A stretch of 64,000 nt of DNA from Flavobacterium sp. 1355 (lineage in GTDB: Bacteria > Bacteroidota > Bacteroidia > Flavobacteriales > Flavobacteriaceae). The notes under the pieces were generated by a model. It ran no database searches. It was not told the DNA's origin and saw only the letters and a list, made by a program, of their open reading frames with translations. The stretch is from the NCBI RefSeq assembly GCF_017833415.1, contig NZ_JAFICC010000017.1, positions 51,174 to 115,173 on the forward strand, written 5' to 3'. The position numbers were made by a program, and so were the translations under genes. Shown piece after piece: positions 28,832-38,552 of the stretch (the stretch's first letter is position 1; every line of letters starts with the position of its first letter).

Positions 28832-28860
28832 AAGACGGTGTATACCGTCTTTTTTGTTTT
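28832..28860 (+). terminator. intrinsic terminator after the hybrid regulator
   Basis: Perfect 8-bp stem, AAGACGGT (28832-28839) with ACCGTCTT (28844-28851), tetraloop GTAT, followed by a T-rich tract TTTTGTTTT. It lies 22 bases after the regulator stop codon. Confidence 0.85.
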
Positions 28861-29094
28861 CATATGAGATGTAATTGTCATAAAAACAAAAGACTATAAC
28901 AGACTTTTAATTATTCGTAATTATTAAATACTCATAAATCTCATATTATTTTATTTATACAAAAAAAATATAACTCTGTTTTTTAGAATAAAATATTTTC
29001 CTTTTTACTATCAAATAAGTTCAAAACAACGAATTCACTGGTTTTTTTAACTCTTATGCTACAAAATTGATAGTTTTTGCATCATTTTTAGTAT

Positions 29095-29123
29095 GTGAAA
29101 TTTATGTTAACGGCATATTTTTG
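29095..29123 (+). promoter_or_regulatory. candidate promoter for the second susCD operon
   Basis: TATTTTTG at 29116-29123 matches the -7 consensus TAnnTTTG. Eighteen bases upstream stands GTG (29095-29097), a one-mismatch version of the -33 TTG. It would give a leader of roughly 240 nt before the ATG at 29369. The remaining AT-rich bases between 28861 and 29368 show no convincing gene. Confidence 0.35.
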
Positions 29124-29368
29124 ATATAACCAACACTCTCAATAATAAATAATTACTAACAATTTTAAACAATTCAAGTATGACATGAAAACCAGTTTAT
29201 TGTATTGTGGTCACATTTTTTTTATCAGAATTTTAAGTAATAAAAATGAATGGTTTCGATAAAATATAAATTTTGAAACACATCAATAATCAAATTATTA
29301 CAATACACTACACTAAACAACAACTTTTAACCAAACAATTATTTAAACTAAACAAAAAACCAATTAAT

Positions 29369-32300
29369 ATGATGTTAAAATTAAAGTTTGCAATAATCGC
29401 ATTGCTAATGATAAGCTATCAGAATGTGATGGCACAATCAAAGACCATACAGGGTGTGGTTACCGATCCCTCAGGAATTCCTTTGCCAGGTGCCAGCATT
29501 AATGTAGTAGGTTCAAAAAATAGCGCATCGACAGATTTTGATGGTAAATACTCTTTAAGAGGAGTTAATCCTACAGATAAAATAACATACTCTTATGTTG
29601 GTCTAACTACGCAAACGGTTGTGGTAGGCAATCGTGATGTGATTGATGTTAAATTAGCAGAATCTGCACAAACCTTACAAGAAGTTGTAGTGGCTTACGG
29701 TACCCAAAAAAGAACAAAAGTTACCGGGGCAATTTCTACAGTAAGTGCAAAAGACATCACAGCAGTGCCTATTACAAATGCTGAATCAGCTTTGCAGGGT
29801 AGAGCGGCAGGTGTGACTGTTGTAAATGGATCACCAGGTTCCAATCCGGTAGTGAGTATTCGTGGTTTGGCCACAATGAATAATAGTAATCCTTTATATG
29901 TAGTTGATGGTGTTTTGGTAGGTAATTTATCAGGACTAAATCCAAGTGATATTGAGTCTATGTCTGTTTTAAAAGATGCCTCAACAACAGCTTTATATGG
30001 CTCAAGGGCTTTTAATGGTGTAATTATGGTTACTACCAAAAAAGGAAGAAAAGGCCCGGGGCAATTAAATTTCAGTACTTATGCAGGTTACCAAACTGTT
30101 TCAAAAAGATATGACGTTTTAAATACACAGCAATATCTTCAGTATGCTAAAGATCTGGGAAGTGATTTAACAGCAAGAGCAGCTGAATTTGGTAATATCA
30201 ATACCAATTGGCAGGACCAGATTTTTCAGGACGGTTTGATGCAGGATTATAATCTAAGCTTCTCAAACGGGACAGAAAATTCTACAAGCCGTTATTCTGC
30301 AGGATATTTAAAGCAGGAAGGAACTCTTATTGGAACAGGTTACGAACGTTATTCTTTCAGAGCAAACAATACACAAAACATAGGAAGACTAAGCGTAGGA
30401 AGTAATATCGGAGTATCTTTTAGCAAAACCAATCCGGAGCGTGCCTCAGGGGGTAGAACCTTATTGGAGCATGCAATCAAAATGGCTCCTTATTTTCCTG
30501 TTTATAATGCAAACAATAAGGGTGGATACCAAGGTCCAACCTCTGCACTTGACGGACAGGATGCAGAAAACCCAGTGCGTGTAGCAAATTTAGGATATCA
30601 AAAAATTAATGGAGTATCTATTATAGGAAACATTTTTGCTGAATTAGAAATCTATAAAGGCTTAAAATACAGATCACAGGTTTCCTTAGATTATTTTACA
30701 ACAAAAGATCATACTTTTATTCCTAGTTATTCTGACGGTGTGGCTCATACGCAGGCATTTGCCTCTATTGCAGAAACAAATTCTCAGGGTCAGACTATTG
30801 TTTTTGACAACAGTTTATCCTACAAAACGACTATTGCAGAGAAGCATAATATTGAAGTATTGGGAGTTATAACCAAAATTGAGAATAAATTCCAAAATTT
30901 AGTAGCAGGAAGCCGTAACACCCTTACAGACGAACTTGACCAGTTGAGTCTTGTAACTCCAAACTTGAGATCTACTAATACTGAAACTAATAACTTAGGT
31001 TATATTGCCCGTATTAATTATGACTATAATGATAAATACATTTTAGCTCTTTCTGGCCGTAGAGATGGATCTTCCCGTTTTGGACCTAATAACCGTTTTG
31101 GTAATTTTTATTCTGTTGCTTTAGGATGGAATATTGCAAAAGAAAGCTTTATGAACGATTCTGTTTTTAGCACACTGAAACTTAGAGCGAGTATTGGTAC
31201 AACAGGTAATGATGCATTAGACAATTATCAATATAGTCCTACTTTAACGGATAATTATACGTACCCAATTAATGGAGGCGCAGCAATAGGTATTACTCCG
31301 GGTGGTGTTCCTAATCCAGATTTAAAATGGGAGTCTAAAAAAGACAGAAACATAGGTTTGGATTTTGGATTATTTGAAGAAGCATTCACCGGTTCTATCG
31401 AGTATTTTAACAATAAAAGCAGCGATATTCTTTTCCGTGTGCCACTTGCAGCCTCTATAGGTGCACCTGGTGGAACACAATTTCAAAATATTGCCGACGT
31501 AAAAGTAAGCGGTTTTGAATTAACGCTGGGCTACAATGACAGAAAAGGCGATTTTACCTGGTCTGCCACAGCTAATCTTGGTACCAGTAAAAATGAAGTA
31601 ACAGGTCTGGCACCAACAGTAACAAGTGTTTTGGGCGGGCCATCAGGGAGAGCTGGTTTAGAGAGCTTCTCCAGGCTAGAAGTAGGGCAGCCATTATTCT
31701 ACTTTTGGGGGTATGAAACCAACGGAATTTATCAGAACCAGGCAGAAGTAGATGCAGTTTTGGCTCCGGGTCAGACAACTTTTAAACCCGGTGATATCAG
31801 ATTTGTGGATCGCAATGGTGATAAAATCATCAGTTCAGAAGATAAGACAAATATCGGGAATCCATATCCTGATTTTACATACGGTTTGAATCTTACAGCA
31901 GGATATAAAAAATTCGATTTTAACTGTTTCATAACAGGAGTTGCCGGAAACGATATTTTTAACGCTAATAAATTTGATTTGGAAGCTATGCCACGTTTGT
32001 TTAACGCAAGCACATCAGTTCTGGACCGATCAATTGTTGTAAACGGAGTTGTGACAAACCCTTCGGCTACATTGCCAAGAGCAGATGGGGCAACACAAAA
32101 TTATGGTAATGCCAGTCAGCGTTATGTTGAAGATGGTTCGTTTACCAGATTGAAGAATGTTACTATCGGGTATACTTTTTCTGAAGATTCATTCGCGAAG
32201 TATTTTCAACGTTTAAGATTTTATGTAAGTGGCCAAAATCTAATCACTATTACAGATTATTCAGGTTTAGATCCTGAGGTTTCACGTATTGATACTAATG

Positions 32301-32377
32301 GAAATTCTGCCGGAGTTGATATCGGAAGATACCCACAGCCAAAATCAGTAATTTTTGGACTTGAAGTTACATTTTAA
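29369..32377 (+). CDS. SusC/RagA-type TonB-dependent outer-membrane receptor (second pair)
   Basis: TonB-dependent importer partnered with the SusD protein downstream. Start: ATG at 29369 (or 29372), giving MMLKLKFAIIALLMISYQNVMAQ as signal peptide; a TTG-initiated frame from 29273 adds 32 residues and is unlikely. The carboxypeptidase-regulatory domain begins at KTIQGVVTDPSGIPLPGASI; the plug starts at LQEVVVAYGTQKRTKVTGAI; the SusC signature reads LKDASTTALYGSRAFNGV; the barrel ends in FGLEVTF. About 1002 residues is normal length. The amino-acid differences from the receptor at 2-3031 are large, so the two pairs probably carry different ligands. Confidence 0.95.
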   Translation: MMLKLKFAIIALLMISYQNVMAQSKTIQGVVTDPSGIPLPGASINVVGSKNSASTDFDGKYSLRGVNPTDKITYSYVGLTTQTVVVGNRDVIDVKLAESAQTLQEVVVAYGTQKRTKVTGAISTVSAKDITAVPITNAESALQGRAAGVTVVNGSPGSNPVVSIRGLATMNNSNPLYVVDGVLVGNLSGLNPSDIESMSVLKDASTTALYGSRAFNGVIMVTTKKGRKGPGQLNFSTYAGYQTVSKRYDVLNTQQYLQYAKDLGSDLTARAAEFGNINTNWQDQIFQDGLMQDYNLSFSNGTENSTSRYSAGYLKQEGTLIGTGYERYSFRANNTQNIGRLSVGSNIGVSFSKTNPERASGGRTLLEHAIKMAPYFPVYNANNKGGYQGPTSALDGQDAENPVRVANLGYQKINGVSIIGNIFAELEIYKGLKYRSQVSLDYFTTKDHTFIPSYSDGVAHTQAFASIAETNSQGQTIVFDNSLSYKTTIAEKHNIEVLGVITKIENKFQNLVAGSRNTLTDELDQLSLVTPNLRSTNTETNNLGYIARINYDYNDKYILALSGRRDGSSRFGPNNRFGNFYSVALGWNIAKESFMNDSVFSTLKLRASIGTTGNDALDNYQYSPTLTDNYTYPINGGAAIGITPGGVPNPDLKWESKKDRNIGLDFGLFEEAFTGSIEYFNNKSSDILFRVPLAASIGAPGGTQFQNIADVKVSGFELTLGYNDRKGDFTWSATANLGTSKNEVTGLAPTVTSVLGGPSGRAGLESFSRLEVGQPLFYFWGYETNGIYQNQAEVDAVLAPGQTTFKPGDIRFVDRNGDKIISSEDKTNIGNPYPDFTYGLNLTAGYKKFDFNCFITGVAGNDIFNANKFDLEAMPRLFNASTSVLDRSIVVNGVVTNPSATLPRADGATQNYGNASQRYVEDGSFTRLKNVTIGYTFSEDSFAKYFQRLRFYVSGQNLITITDYSGLDPEVSRIDTNGNSAGVDIGRYPQPKSVIFGLEVTF

Positions 32378-32388
32378 TATAAAAAAAG

Positions 32389-33876
32389 ATGATGAAAAAA
32401 ATTAAATATACAGTTGTCGTTTTACTTGGAATTTTAGCCATAAATGCATGCGACACCAAGGATTTAGAATTAACTAATCCAAATGAACTATTGCCTGAAA
32501 CTTATTTTACCAGAGAAGTTCAGCTGCAAGCCAGCGTCAATGCAGTGTATTCCAACCTGCAGACCAGAGGACTTTATGCAAGACATATTTTCTTTGCACT
32601 GGACAATATGTCTCAGGAAAATAAAGGAAATCCACAATTGGAAGGAAACAAGACACCTTTTTTAAATTTCTCTTTTGATGCCAGCAGCGATATTATCCAG
32701 TTTTATTGGGAAGCCTGTTATTTAGGTATTTACAAAGCCAATTTTGTGTTAGAAAATGAGGACAAAATTAATGCTATACCAGTTGAGAATTTATCACCTG
32801 AGCGTAAAAATAAATTTCTGGGAGAAGCTCGTTTTTTAAGAGCCTATTATTATTTTCTGTTAGTAACGCGTTTTGGCGATTTACCAATTTATACTAAAAC
32901 AGGTACTACCGGTAATCCAAGAAGCCCAAAAGCTGATGTGTATAAATTAATTACAGAAGATTTTGATTTTGCATCTAAAAATCTGTTAAGCAAAAGCGTA
33001 GAACAAAAAGGGAGAGCTACAAAAGAAGCTGCTTATGCTTATTTAGGAAAAGCACTACTGTATCAAAAAAAGTATGACGAAGCTTTAGCTGCTTTTCAAA
33101 ATGTAACAGGCTTTAGTCTGGAGCAAAACTTCTATAACAACTTTATGGATGAAACTGAGCATGGCCCGGAATCAATTTTTGAGATTGAATACGATCAAAA
33201 CTTAGGGGTAGCAGACAAATGGGGAAGTGATACTGCCGGAACCGGTGTTGCTGAAGCCACGCTTAGAGGACAGGAATATGGTAACCTTGGCTGGTATAAC
33301 GTGTATCCGTCTGATGATATATTAGATGAGTATGAGCCAGGAGACAAACGTTTTGGAGATACCTTTTACGTTCCCGGATCAAAATACAATAACGGTGCAA
33401 ATACGATGACAACGGCTAATTTTTCATCTTCTGCAGGTCTTAGAAGAGCAGGCTGGAAAAAGTATCAGAACTACTATAAACGTACCAATGAAAATGAAGA
33501 TTCAAGTATCAACTTCAAAGTAATGCGCTATTCTGATGTATTGCTTATGATGGCAGAATGTGAAAGTATGAGACCTGGTGGTGTGCAGTCAACTGCTATT
33601 GGTTACATTAATCAGGTTCGTGATAGAGCAGATGTGCCATTATTGCCTTTAACACTTACAAAAGAACAGGTATTTACAGCTCTAGTTCATGAGCGTAAAG
33701 TAGAATTAGCAGGTGAACAAGTACGCTTTGATGATATTATAAGATGGGGTATTGCTAGTACAGAATTGGCGGGAACTGGTTTCCAGGCTAATAAAAGTGA
33801 GTTATGGCCAATACCAAACAGAGAGACATCTTCTAATCCGAATATAAAACCGAGTGATAATAATCCTGGTTATTAA
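32389..33876 (+). CDS. SusD/RagB-type outer-membrane lipoprotein (second pair)
   Basis: Glycan-binding partner of the preceding receptor. The lipobox is LAINAC (Cys about residue 21). It has typical SusD helices with FLGEARFLRAYYYFLLVTRFGDLPIYT near residues 143-170 and the C-terminal ERKVELAGEQVRFDDIIRWG region ending in WPIPNRETSSNPNIKPSDNNPGY. 495 residues is a standard SusD length, shorter than the first SusD. Two ATG codons (32389 and 32392) are possible starts. The gene follows the receptor after 11 bases. Confidence 0.95.
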   Translation: MMKKIKYTVVVLLGILAINACDTKDLELTNPNELLPETYFTREVQLQASVNAVYSNLQTRGLYARHIFFALDNMSQENKGNPQLEGNKTPFLNFSFDASSDIIQFYWEACYLGIYKANFVLENEDKINAIPVENLSPERKNKFLGEARFLRAYYYFLLVTRFGDLPIYTKTGTTGNPRSPKADVYKLITEDFDFASKNLLSKSVEQKGRATKEAAYAYLGKALLYQKKYDEALAAFQNVTGFSLEQNFYNNFMDETEHGPESIFEIEYDQNLGVADKWGSDTAGTGVAEATLRGQEYGNLGWYNVYPSDDILDEYEPGDKRFGDTFYVPGSKYNNGANTMTTANFSSSAGLRRAGWKKYQNYYKRTNENEDSSINFKVMRYSDVLLMMAECESMRPGGVQSTAIGYINQVRDRADVPLLPLTLTKEQVFTALVHERKVELAGEQVRFDDIIRWGIASTELAGTGFQANKSELWPIPNRETSSNPNIKPSDNNPGY

Positions 33877-33919
33877 TGATTTAAGTTTGAGTTAGTTTAA
33901 GTTAAGTTAGTAATTTGTA

Positions 33920-33945
33920 AAACAGCGCATTAACGTGCGCTGTTT
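33920..33945 (+). terminator. hairpin after the second susCD pair, probable terminator
   Basis: Perfect 10-bp stem, AAACAGCGCA (33920-33929) with TGCGCTGTTT (33936-33945), loop TTAACG. The trailing T tract is short and interrupted (TTTATCATATTCTTT), so termination may be partial. It is located 43 bases after the SusD stop. Confidence 0.65.
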
Positions 33946-34081
33946 ATCATATTCTTTACTTAAAATCAAGCTGGCAAAAGACAAATATTAGCTTTATAAA
34001 TCTTGTAAGAGCAAGAAACCATTTTCTAAGGCATTAGGCTTCAATATTCAGGTTTTTGGTCAAGGCCCAATTTTATTCAAT

Positions 34082-34624
34082 ATGAAAAGAATTGCATCAC
34101 TTTTTTTAATCGTGACATTGTTTTACAATGTTTTGGGATTTTATATCATGTTTGCTGAACAACAAGAGCAAGTATGGGTGAATGCTATGGAGAAAACTGA
34201 TAATTCAAATTTTGAAATAATTGAAGTTAAAATTAACCCTTATGCTTATGTAGTAGATTCTGGTATTGAAGATGCCAATGAAGACTTCGTAATCAACAAT
34301 AAGACCTATCATGTCTTTAAGAAAAGAATTCAAAACAATGTTTTAAAATTATATTGCCTAAAAAATTCGCATAACGAAGCTTTAAGCAAAGACTTTAAAA
34401 AAATTGTCGACAGTCAATTATTTGATGCGGATTCAAATAAAGAAAATTCAAATAAAAAATTAATGAAATCCTTTATTCAGGATTACATTCCGGGCAATAC
34501 AATAAATTTTATAAGTACTTCTGCAAAATTAGTTTCCAAAGTTACTTTTAATTCATCTCTACCACAGCAAAATATTCTTTCTGGATATTTTACTACCAAT
34601 TATCCTCCTCCAGATATGGTATAG
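34082..34624 (+). CDS. small membrane-anchored protein of unknown function
   Basis: I do not recognise this 180-residue protein. A hydrophobic N-terminal segment (about residues 5-24, IASLFLIVTLFYNVLGFYIM) looks like an uncleaved anchor or signal peptide, since no AxA-type site is obvious. The remainder is a polar, Lys/Asn-rich domain with the ordered stretch NPYAYVVDSGIEDANEDFVINN. It ends in the proline-rich tail TNYPPPDMV. There is no lipobox. It lies between the second SusCD pair and the PAP2/haloperoxidase gene on the same strand, 159 bases before the latter. Coding potential is good (uninterrupted, neighbour-like codon use), but function is open. Confidence 0.7.
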   Translation: MKRIASLFLIVTLFYNVLGFYIMFAEQQEQVWVNAMEKTDNSNFEIIEVKINPYAYVVDSGIEDANEDFVINNKTYHVFKKRIQNNVLKLYCLKNSHNEALSKDFKKIVDSQLFDADSNKENSNKKLMKSFIQDYIPGNTINFISTSAKLVSKVTFNSSLPQQNILSGYFTTNYPPPDMV

Positions 34625-34783
34625 CATTTCCTTTGATGTCAAAATGTAAATAGCATTGATTACCATTCTTAGATACTAAATTTTTAGCTAAGGATTAAAT
34701 CTGCTTATTTACAATTTAGCATCCAACCTCAATTAATCCTAATTGACAGAAAGCTATTTAACAACCATATAAACCAACCAAAA

Positions 34784-36283
34784 ATGAAAATTTATAAATT
34801 TTTGTTTAAAGTACTTTTGTTTAGTGCTTTAAGCGTAAATACTTTTGCACAAGTAAAAGACAGCAAAAATCATATTGCAGAACCAACAGGAGAAAATAAT
34901 ATGGCCTATAAATGGTCGCAAATCGCAGTTGTTGCCACTGGTAATGATACTGATAGATTTAAACCAAGACCAACAGTGACTTCCCGTTTTTTAGGATTAA
35001 CATTTGTTGCTGTTTTTGATGCCTGGAGCCGTTATGATCAAAAAGCAATTCCTGTATATTTAAAAAATATAGAAAGAAGACCTAATAAAGAACAGACACT
35101 CAAAAATAAGGAGATTGCTATCAGCTATGCTGCCTATAATGCATTATGTGAATATTATTTTTCAGACAAAGATTTGTTTGTCGCTTTTATGGTCAAATTA
35201 GGTCTGGATCCTAATGATAAATCGCTCGACCCTAAAACACCGGTTGGAATAGGAAATTTAGCCGCAAAAGCAGTAATTGAAGCAAGAAAACACGATGGAT
35301 CAAATCAATATGGAGAAGAAAAGGGTTCAAACGGAACTCCCTATTTTAACTATGTAAATTATAATCCGGTCAATACTCCAGACGAAATGAAGGATGTAAT
35401 TCATTGGCAGCCAAAATATTTTTCAGATGGAAAAGGCGGTAAGTTTGCTCCGGGCTGCGCTACTCCATTTTGGAACAAAGTAAAGCCTGTAGGATTAAAA
35501 TCAGGAGATCAATTTCGCCCTATACCGCCACCTGCATTAGATTCAGAACAACTTAAAAATGAAGTAAAAGAACTACTTGATTTACAATATAATCTTACCA
35601 ACGAACAAAAAGCATTGGTAGAGTTTATGCGTGATGGTCCAAAATCAGTACAACAAGCAGGACATTGGCTAAAATTTGCCCAGGATGTTTCCAGACGTGA
35701 TAATCATACTTTAGATCAGGATGTAAAAATGTTTTTTTACAATCAGGTAACTGCTATGGATTGCTTTATAGCATGCTGGGATACAAAAATGTTTTATGAC
35801 TTTGCCCGTCCTTATGCATTAGTACATTACTATTATAAAGATCAGACTATAAAAGCCTGGGGCGGACCAGGTTTTGGAAATATAGAAATGAAAGGTCAGG
35901 ATTGGAGACCTTATTCGCCGGATATTTTTTTATGTCCCGCTTTTCCAGGTTATGTTTCCGGACACAGTACAATTAGTGGCGGTTGCGGTGAAGCATTAAA
36001 ACTATGGACGGGAAGTGATACTTTTGGAGAATCTGCAATCTGTAGCACTCCAGGTTCAATGACAGAACCAAATAACATCGGAAAACCTGTTGTACTTAAA
36101 TTCCCAACCTTTACCGAGACAGCAAATATGGCAGGAATTTCCAGAGTAATGGGAGGTTATCATATTCAGGCAGATAATGTTGAAGGACTAAAGCTGGGCA
36201 GAAATGTGGCCCATGAAGTTTGGAAGTTTTATAATCTTCATATCGGAAATAAAGACATCAAAACGATTGCAGAAATTGAATAA
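34784..36283 (+). CDS. PAP2-superfamily / vanadium-dependent haloperoxidase-like protein
   Basis: Exported acid-phosphatase/haloperoxidase-fold enzyme. The signal peptide ends near residue 22 (VNTFAQ). The three vanadate/phosphate-binding motifs are visible: K335-x6-R342-P (KMFYDFARP), SGHS with H394 (in GYVSGHSTIS, where the usual Pro before SGH is Val), and S-R454-x5-H460 (SRVMGGYH). This is the catalytic set shared by vanadium chloro/bromoperoxidases and PAP2 phosphatases; sequence alone does not tell which reaction runs. At 499 residues it is in the haloperoxidase-like size range rather than that of small PAP2 lipid phosphatases. It is followed after 40 bases by the lipoprotein gene at 36324, so the two are likely co-transcribed. 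Confidence 0.85.
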   Translation: MKIYKFLFKVLLFSALSVNTFAQVKDSKNHIAEPTGENNMAYKWSQIAVVATGNDTDRFKPRPTVTSRFLGLTFVAVFDAWSRYDQKAIPVYLKNIERRPNKEQTLKNKEIAISYAAYNALCEYYFSDKDLFVAFMVKLGLDPNDKSLDPKTPVGIGNLAAKAVIEARKHDGSNQYGEEKGSNGTPYFNYVNYNPVNTPDEMKDVIHWQPKYFSDGKGGKFAPGCATPFWNKVKPVGLKSGDQFRPIPPPALDSEQLKNEVKELLDLQYNLTNEQKALVEFMRDGPKSVQQAGHWLKFAQDVSRRDNHTLDQDVKMFFYNQVTAMDCFIACWDTKMFYDFARPYALVHYYYKDQTIKAWGGPGFGNIEMKGQDWRPYSPDIFLCPAFPGYVSGHSTISGGCGEALKLWTGSDTFGESAICSTPGSMTEPNNIGKPVVLKFPTFTETANMAGISRVMGGYHIQADNVEGLKLGRNVAHEVWKFYNLHIGNKDIKTIAEIE

Positions 36284-36323
36284 GATTCACAACAAAGTAG
36301 TCCAATCCAGAAATGCTTTAATT

Positions 36324-38528
36324 ATGAAAATTAAACAATTAGCATCGCTATTTATAGTGCTTATTCTAACGCAGTCCTGCGATTATTTTTCTGATCCAAA
36401 CGAAAAGATGATTAAGATCTTGGCGGCCAGAAAAAAAATGTACGATGTAAAAGATAATGCATTTGCATCAAAAACAGAAGTTGCATATTATGACTCTATA
36501 ATCAACAGTTCAGATGAAGGTTTTTTCAAATTAAGTAATGAGTTAAATAAAGGTAATGCATTATTAAAATTGGGAAAAGAAGCAGAATCTGTAGCCGTTA
36601 TCGAAAGTGCCATCAGGAGAATGAAGAAGCTGGATGGCAAAGACGATATTAAATCACTCAAATCTTTAGGCATTGCATACATGAGACTCGGCGAAAAACA
36701 AAATTGCGTCAATTACCACAATCCTGAATCGTGTATTATGCCCATAGAAAAAAGCGGAATTCATACGATTCGGCAAGGTTCTCAAAAAGCAATAGCAGTT
36801 TATAAAAAATTATTAGAACTAAATCCTCTTGATTATGAATCAAGATGGCTGCTCAATATTGCTTATATGACACTTGGAGAATATCCAACAGAAGTTCCTA
36901 AACAATGGCTGATTCCTAATCTAAACAAAGATTCAGGATACAGTATAAAACCTTTTCTGGACGTTGCCGCAAATACTGGAATAAAAGGCAGAAATATGTC
37001 GGGAGGCGTTATTGTAGATGATTTCAATAACGATAATTATCTGGACATTGTAACTTCAGACTGGAGTCTGGATGGCGTGATGCACTATTATCAAAACGAT
37101 CAAAAAGGAAAATTTCTTAACTATTCCAAAAACTCCAATTTAGGCCTTTTCAAAGGAGGCTTAAGTATGGTTCAGGCCGACTATGACAATGATGGCGATA
37201 CAGATATTTTTGTTTTGAGAGGCGCCTGGATGCGCAAATACGGCAGACAACCCAACTCGCTTTTACGAAATAACGGCGATGGCACTTTTACAGATGTCAC
37301 CATTAAAAGCGGCTTGTATTCTGAATTTCCAACTCAGGCCGGAACGTGGAATGATTTTAATAATGATGGCTATCTCGACTTGTTTATTGGCAACGAATCT
37401 TCAGAGGAATCGTATCCTTCAGAATTGTATCTCAATAATCAGGATGGCACTTTTACCAATGTTGCCAAACAAGCAAAATGCGATGTAGTAAGTTATATAA
37501 AAGGCGTAACAGCGGCTGATTATGATAATGATGGCGATATGGATTTATTTCTTTCGGGAATGAACAAACGGAAAATTCTATTAAAAAATACCGGACTCAA
37601 AAATGGGATTCCGCAATTTACAGACGCGACAGATCAGGCAGGTTTGGCAGGAATTAAAGTGATGACTTTCCCTACCTGGTTTTGGGATTATGATAACGAT
37701 GGCTGGCAGGATATTTTTGTTTGTGGTTATCAATACAATGGCTCTATTGCAGGCGAAATTGCCATGGAAGCCCTGAATATTCCTAATGAAAGCAGTAAAA
37801 TGTATTTGTACCATAACAACCACGATGGCACTTTTTCTGATGTTTCGAAAGAATCCGGATTAAGTAAAACCGTATTTGCAATGGGTTCTAATTTTGGAGA
37901 TATTGACAACGACGGTTTTCTCGATATGTATCTCGGAACAGGGAATCCTGATTATAAATCATTGGCACCAAATCGATTATTTAGAAATATGGGCAACGGA
38001 AAATTTGCCGATGTTACCGTTTCCGGCCGTGTTGGAAATCTTCAAAAAGGACACTCCGTAGCGATTAATGATCTGGATAATGATGGCGATTCTGATATTT
38101 TTATAGAAGTCGGCGGTGCTTATTCAGGAGATGCCTTCAGTAATTCTTTATACCTGAATCCGGGGCAGAACAACAACCGTTGGATAAAATTAAAACTAGA
38201 AGGAACAGGCAGCAATCGCTCTGCCATTGGAGCCAAAGTAAAAGTCACCTTCAAAGAAAATGGAATTTCAAGATCGGTTTACAGAATATTAAATTCAGGT
38301 GGCAGCTTTGGAGCTTCGGCCTTAAGAATGGAAATCGGAATTGGACAAGCGACAATAATTGATCAAATCGAAATTATCTGGCCCAAAAACCAGAAGAAGC
38401 AAATATTCAAAAACATACCGCCCAATCAATACCTCAAAATCATTGAAGGGGAAGATAAACTTTCTAAAATAGAGATTAAAAAAGTCCTTTTTTCAACCGT
38501 TGGAGCACAATCTCCAATTTGCATTTGA
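36324..38528 (+). CDS. VCBS/FG-GAP repeat lipoprotein with ASPIC/UnbV domain (CRTAC1-like)
   Basis: Predicted surface or periplasmic lipoprotein of about 734 residues. ATG at 36324 gives MKIKQLASLFIVLILTQSC, a lipobox leader; the longer frame from 36204 overlaps the preceding gene and is rejected. Residues about 25-210 are helical, TPR-like (KLGKEAESVAVIESAIRRM). Then come seven calcium-type FG-GAP motifs (DFNNDNYLDI, DYDNDGDTDI, DFNNDGYLDL, DYDNDGDMDL, DYDNDGWQDI, DIDNDGFLDM, DLDNDGDSDI), forming an integrin-like propeller. An ASPIC/UnbV domain ends the protein (GAKVKVTF...EIIWPKN). The biochemical role of such proteins in Bacteroidota is not known to me; adhesion or glycan/halide handling are only guesses. 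Confidence 0.88.
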   Translation: MKIKQLASLFIVLILTQSCDYFSDPNEKMIKILAARKKMYDVKDNAFASKTEVAYYDSIINSSDEGFFKLSNELNKGNALLKLGKEAESVAVIESAIRRMKKLDGKDDIKSLKSLGIAYMRLGEKQNCVNYHNPESCIMPIEKSGIHTIRQGSQKAIAVYKKLLELNPLDYESRWLLNIAYMTLGEYPTEVPKQWLIPNLNKDSGYSIKPFLDVAANTGIKGRNMSGGVIVDDFNNDNYLDIVTSDWSLDGVMHYYQNDQKGKFLNYSKNSNLGLFKGGLSMVQADYDNDGDTDIFVLRGAWMRKYGRQPNSLLRNNGDGTFTDVTIKSGLYSEFPTQAGTWNDFNNDGYLDLFIGNESSEESYPSELYLNNQDGTFTNVAKQAKCDVVSYIKGVTAADYDNDGDMDLFLSGMNKRKILLKNTGLKNGIPQFTDATDQAGLAGIKVMTFPTWFWDYDNDGWQDIFVCGYQYNGSIAGEIAMEALNIPNESSKMYLYHNNHDGTFSDVSKESGLSKTVFAMGSNFGDIDNDGFLDMYLGTGNPDYKSLAPNRLFRNMGNGKFADVTVSGRVGNLQKGHSVAINDLDNDGDSDIFIEVGGAYSGDAFSNSLYLNPGQNNNRWIKLKLEGTGSNRSAIGAKVKVTFKENGISRSVYRILNSGGSFGASALRMEIGIGQATIIDQIEIIWPKNQKKQIFKNIPPNQYLKIIEGEDKLSKIEIKKVLFSTVGAQSPICI

Positions 38529-38552
38529 AAATAAATAATTAGCACCCTAACT

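Noticed and set aside
29273..29368. TTG-initiated 32-residue extension of the second SusC
   Set aside because: The ATG at 29369 gives a normal signal peptide; the extension is AT-rich leader sequence.
36204..36323. Early start of the first VCBS lipoprotein inside the PAP2-like gene
   Set aside because: The lipobox leader begins at ATG 36324; the extension is out-of-frame reading of the upstream gene.
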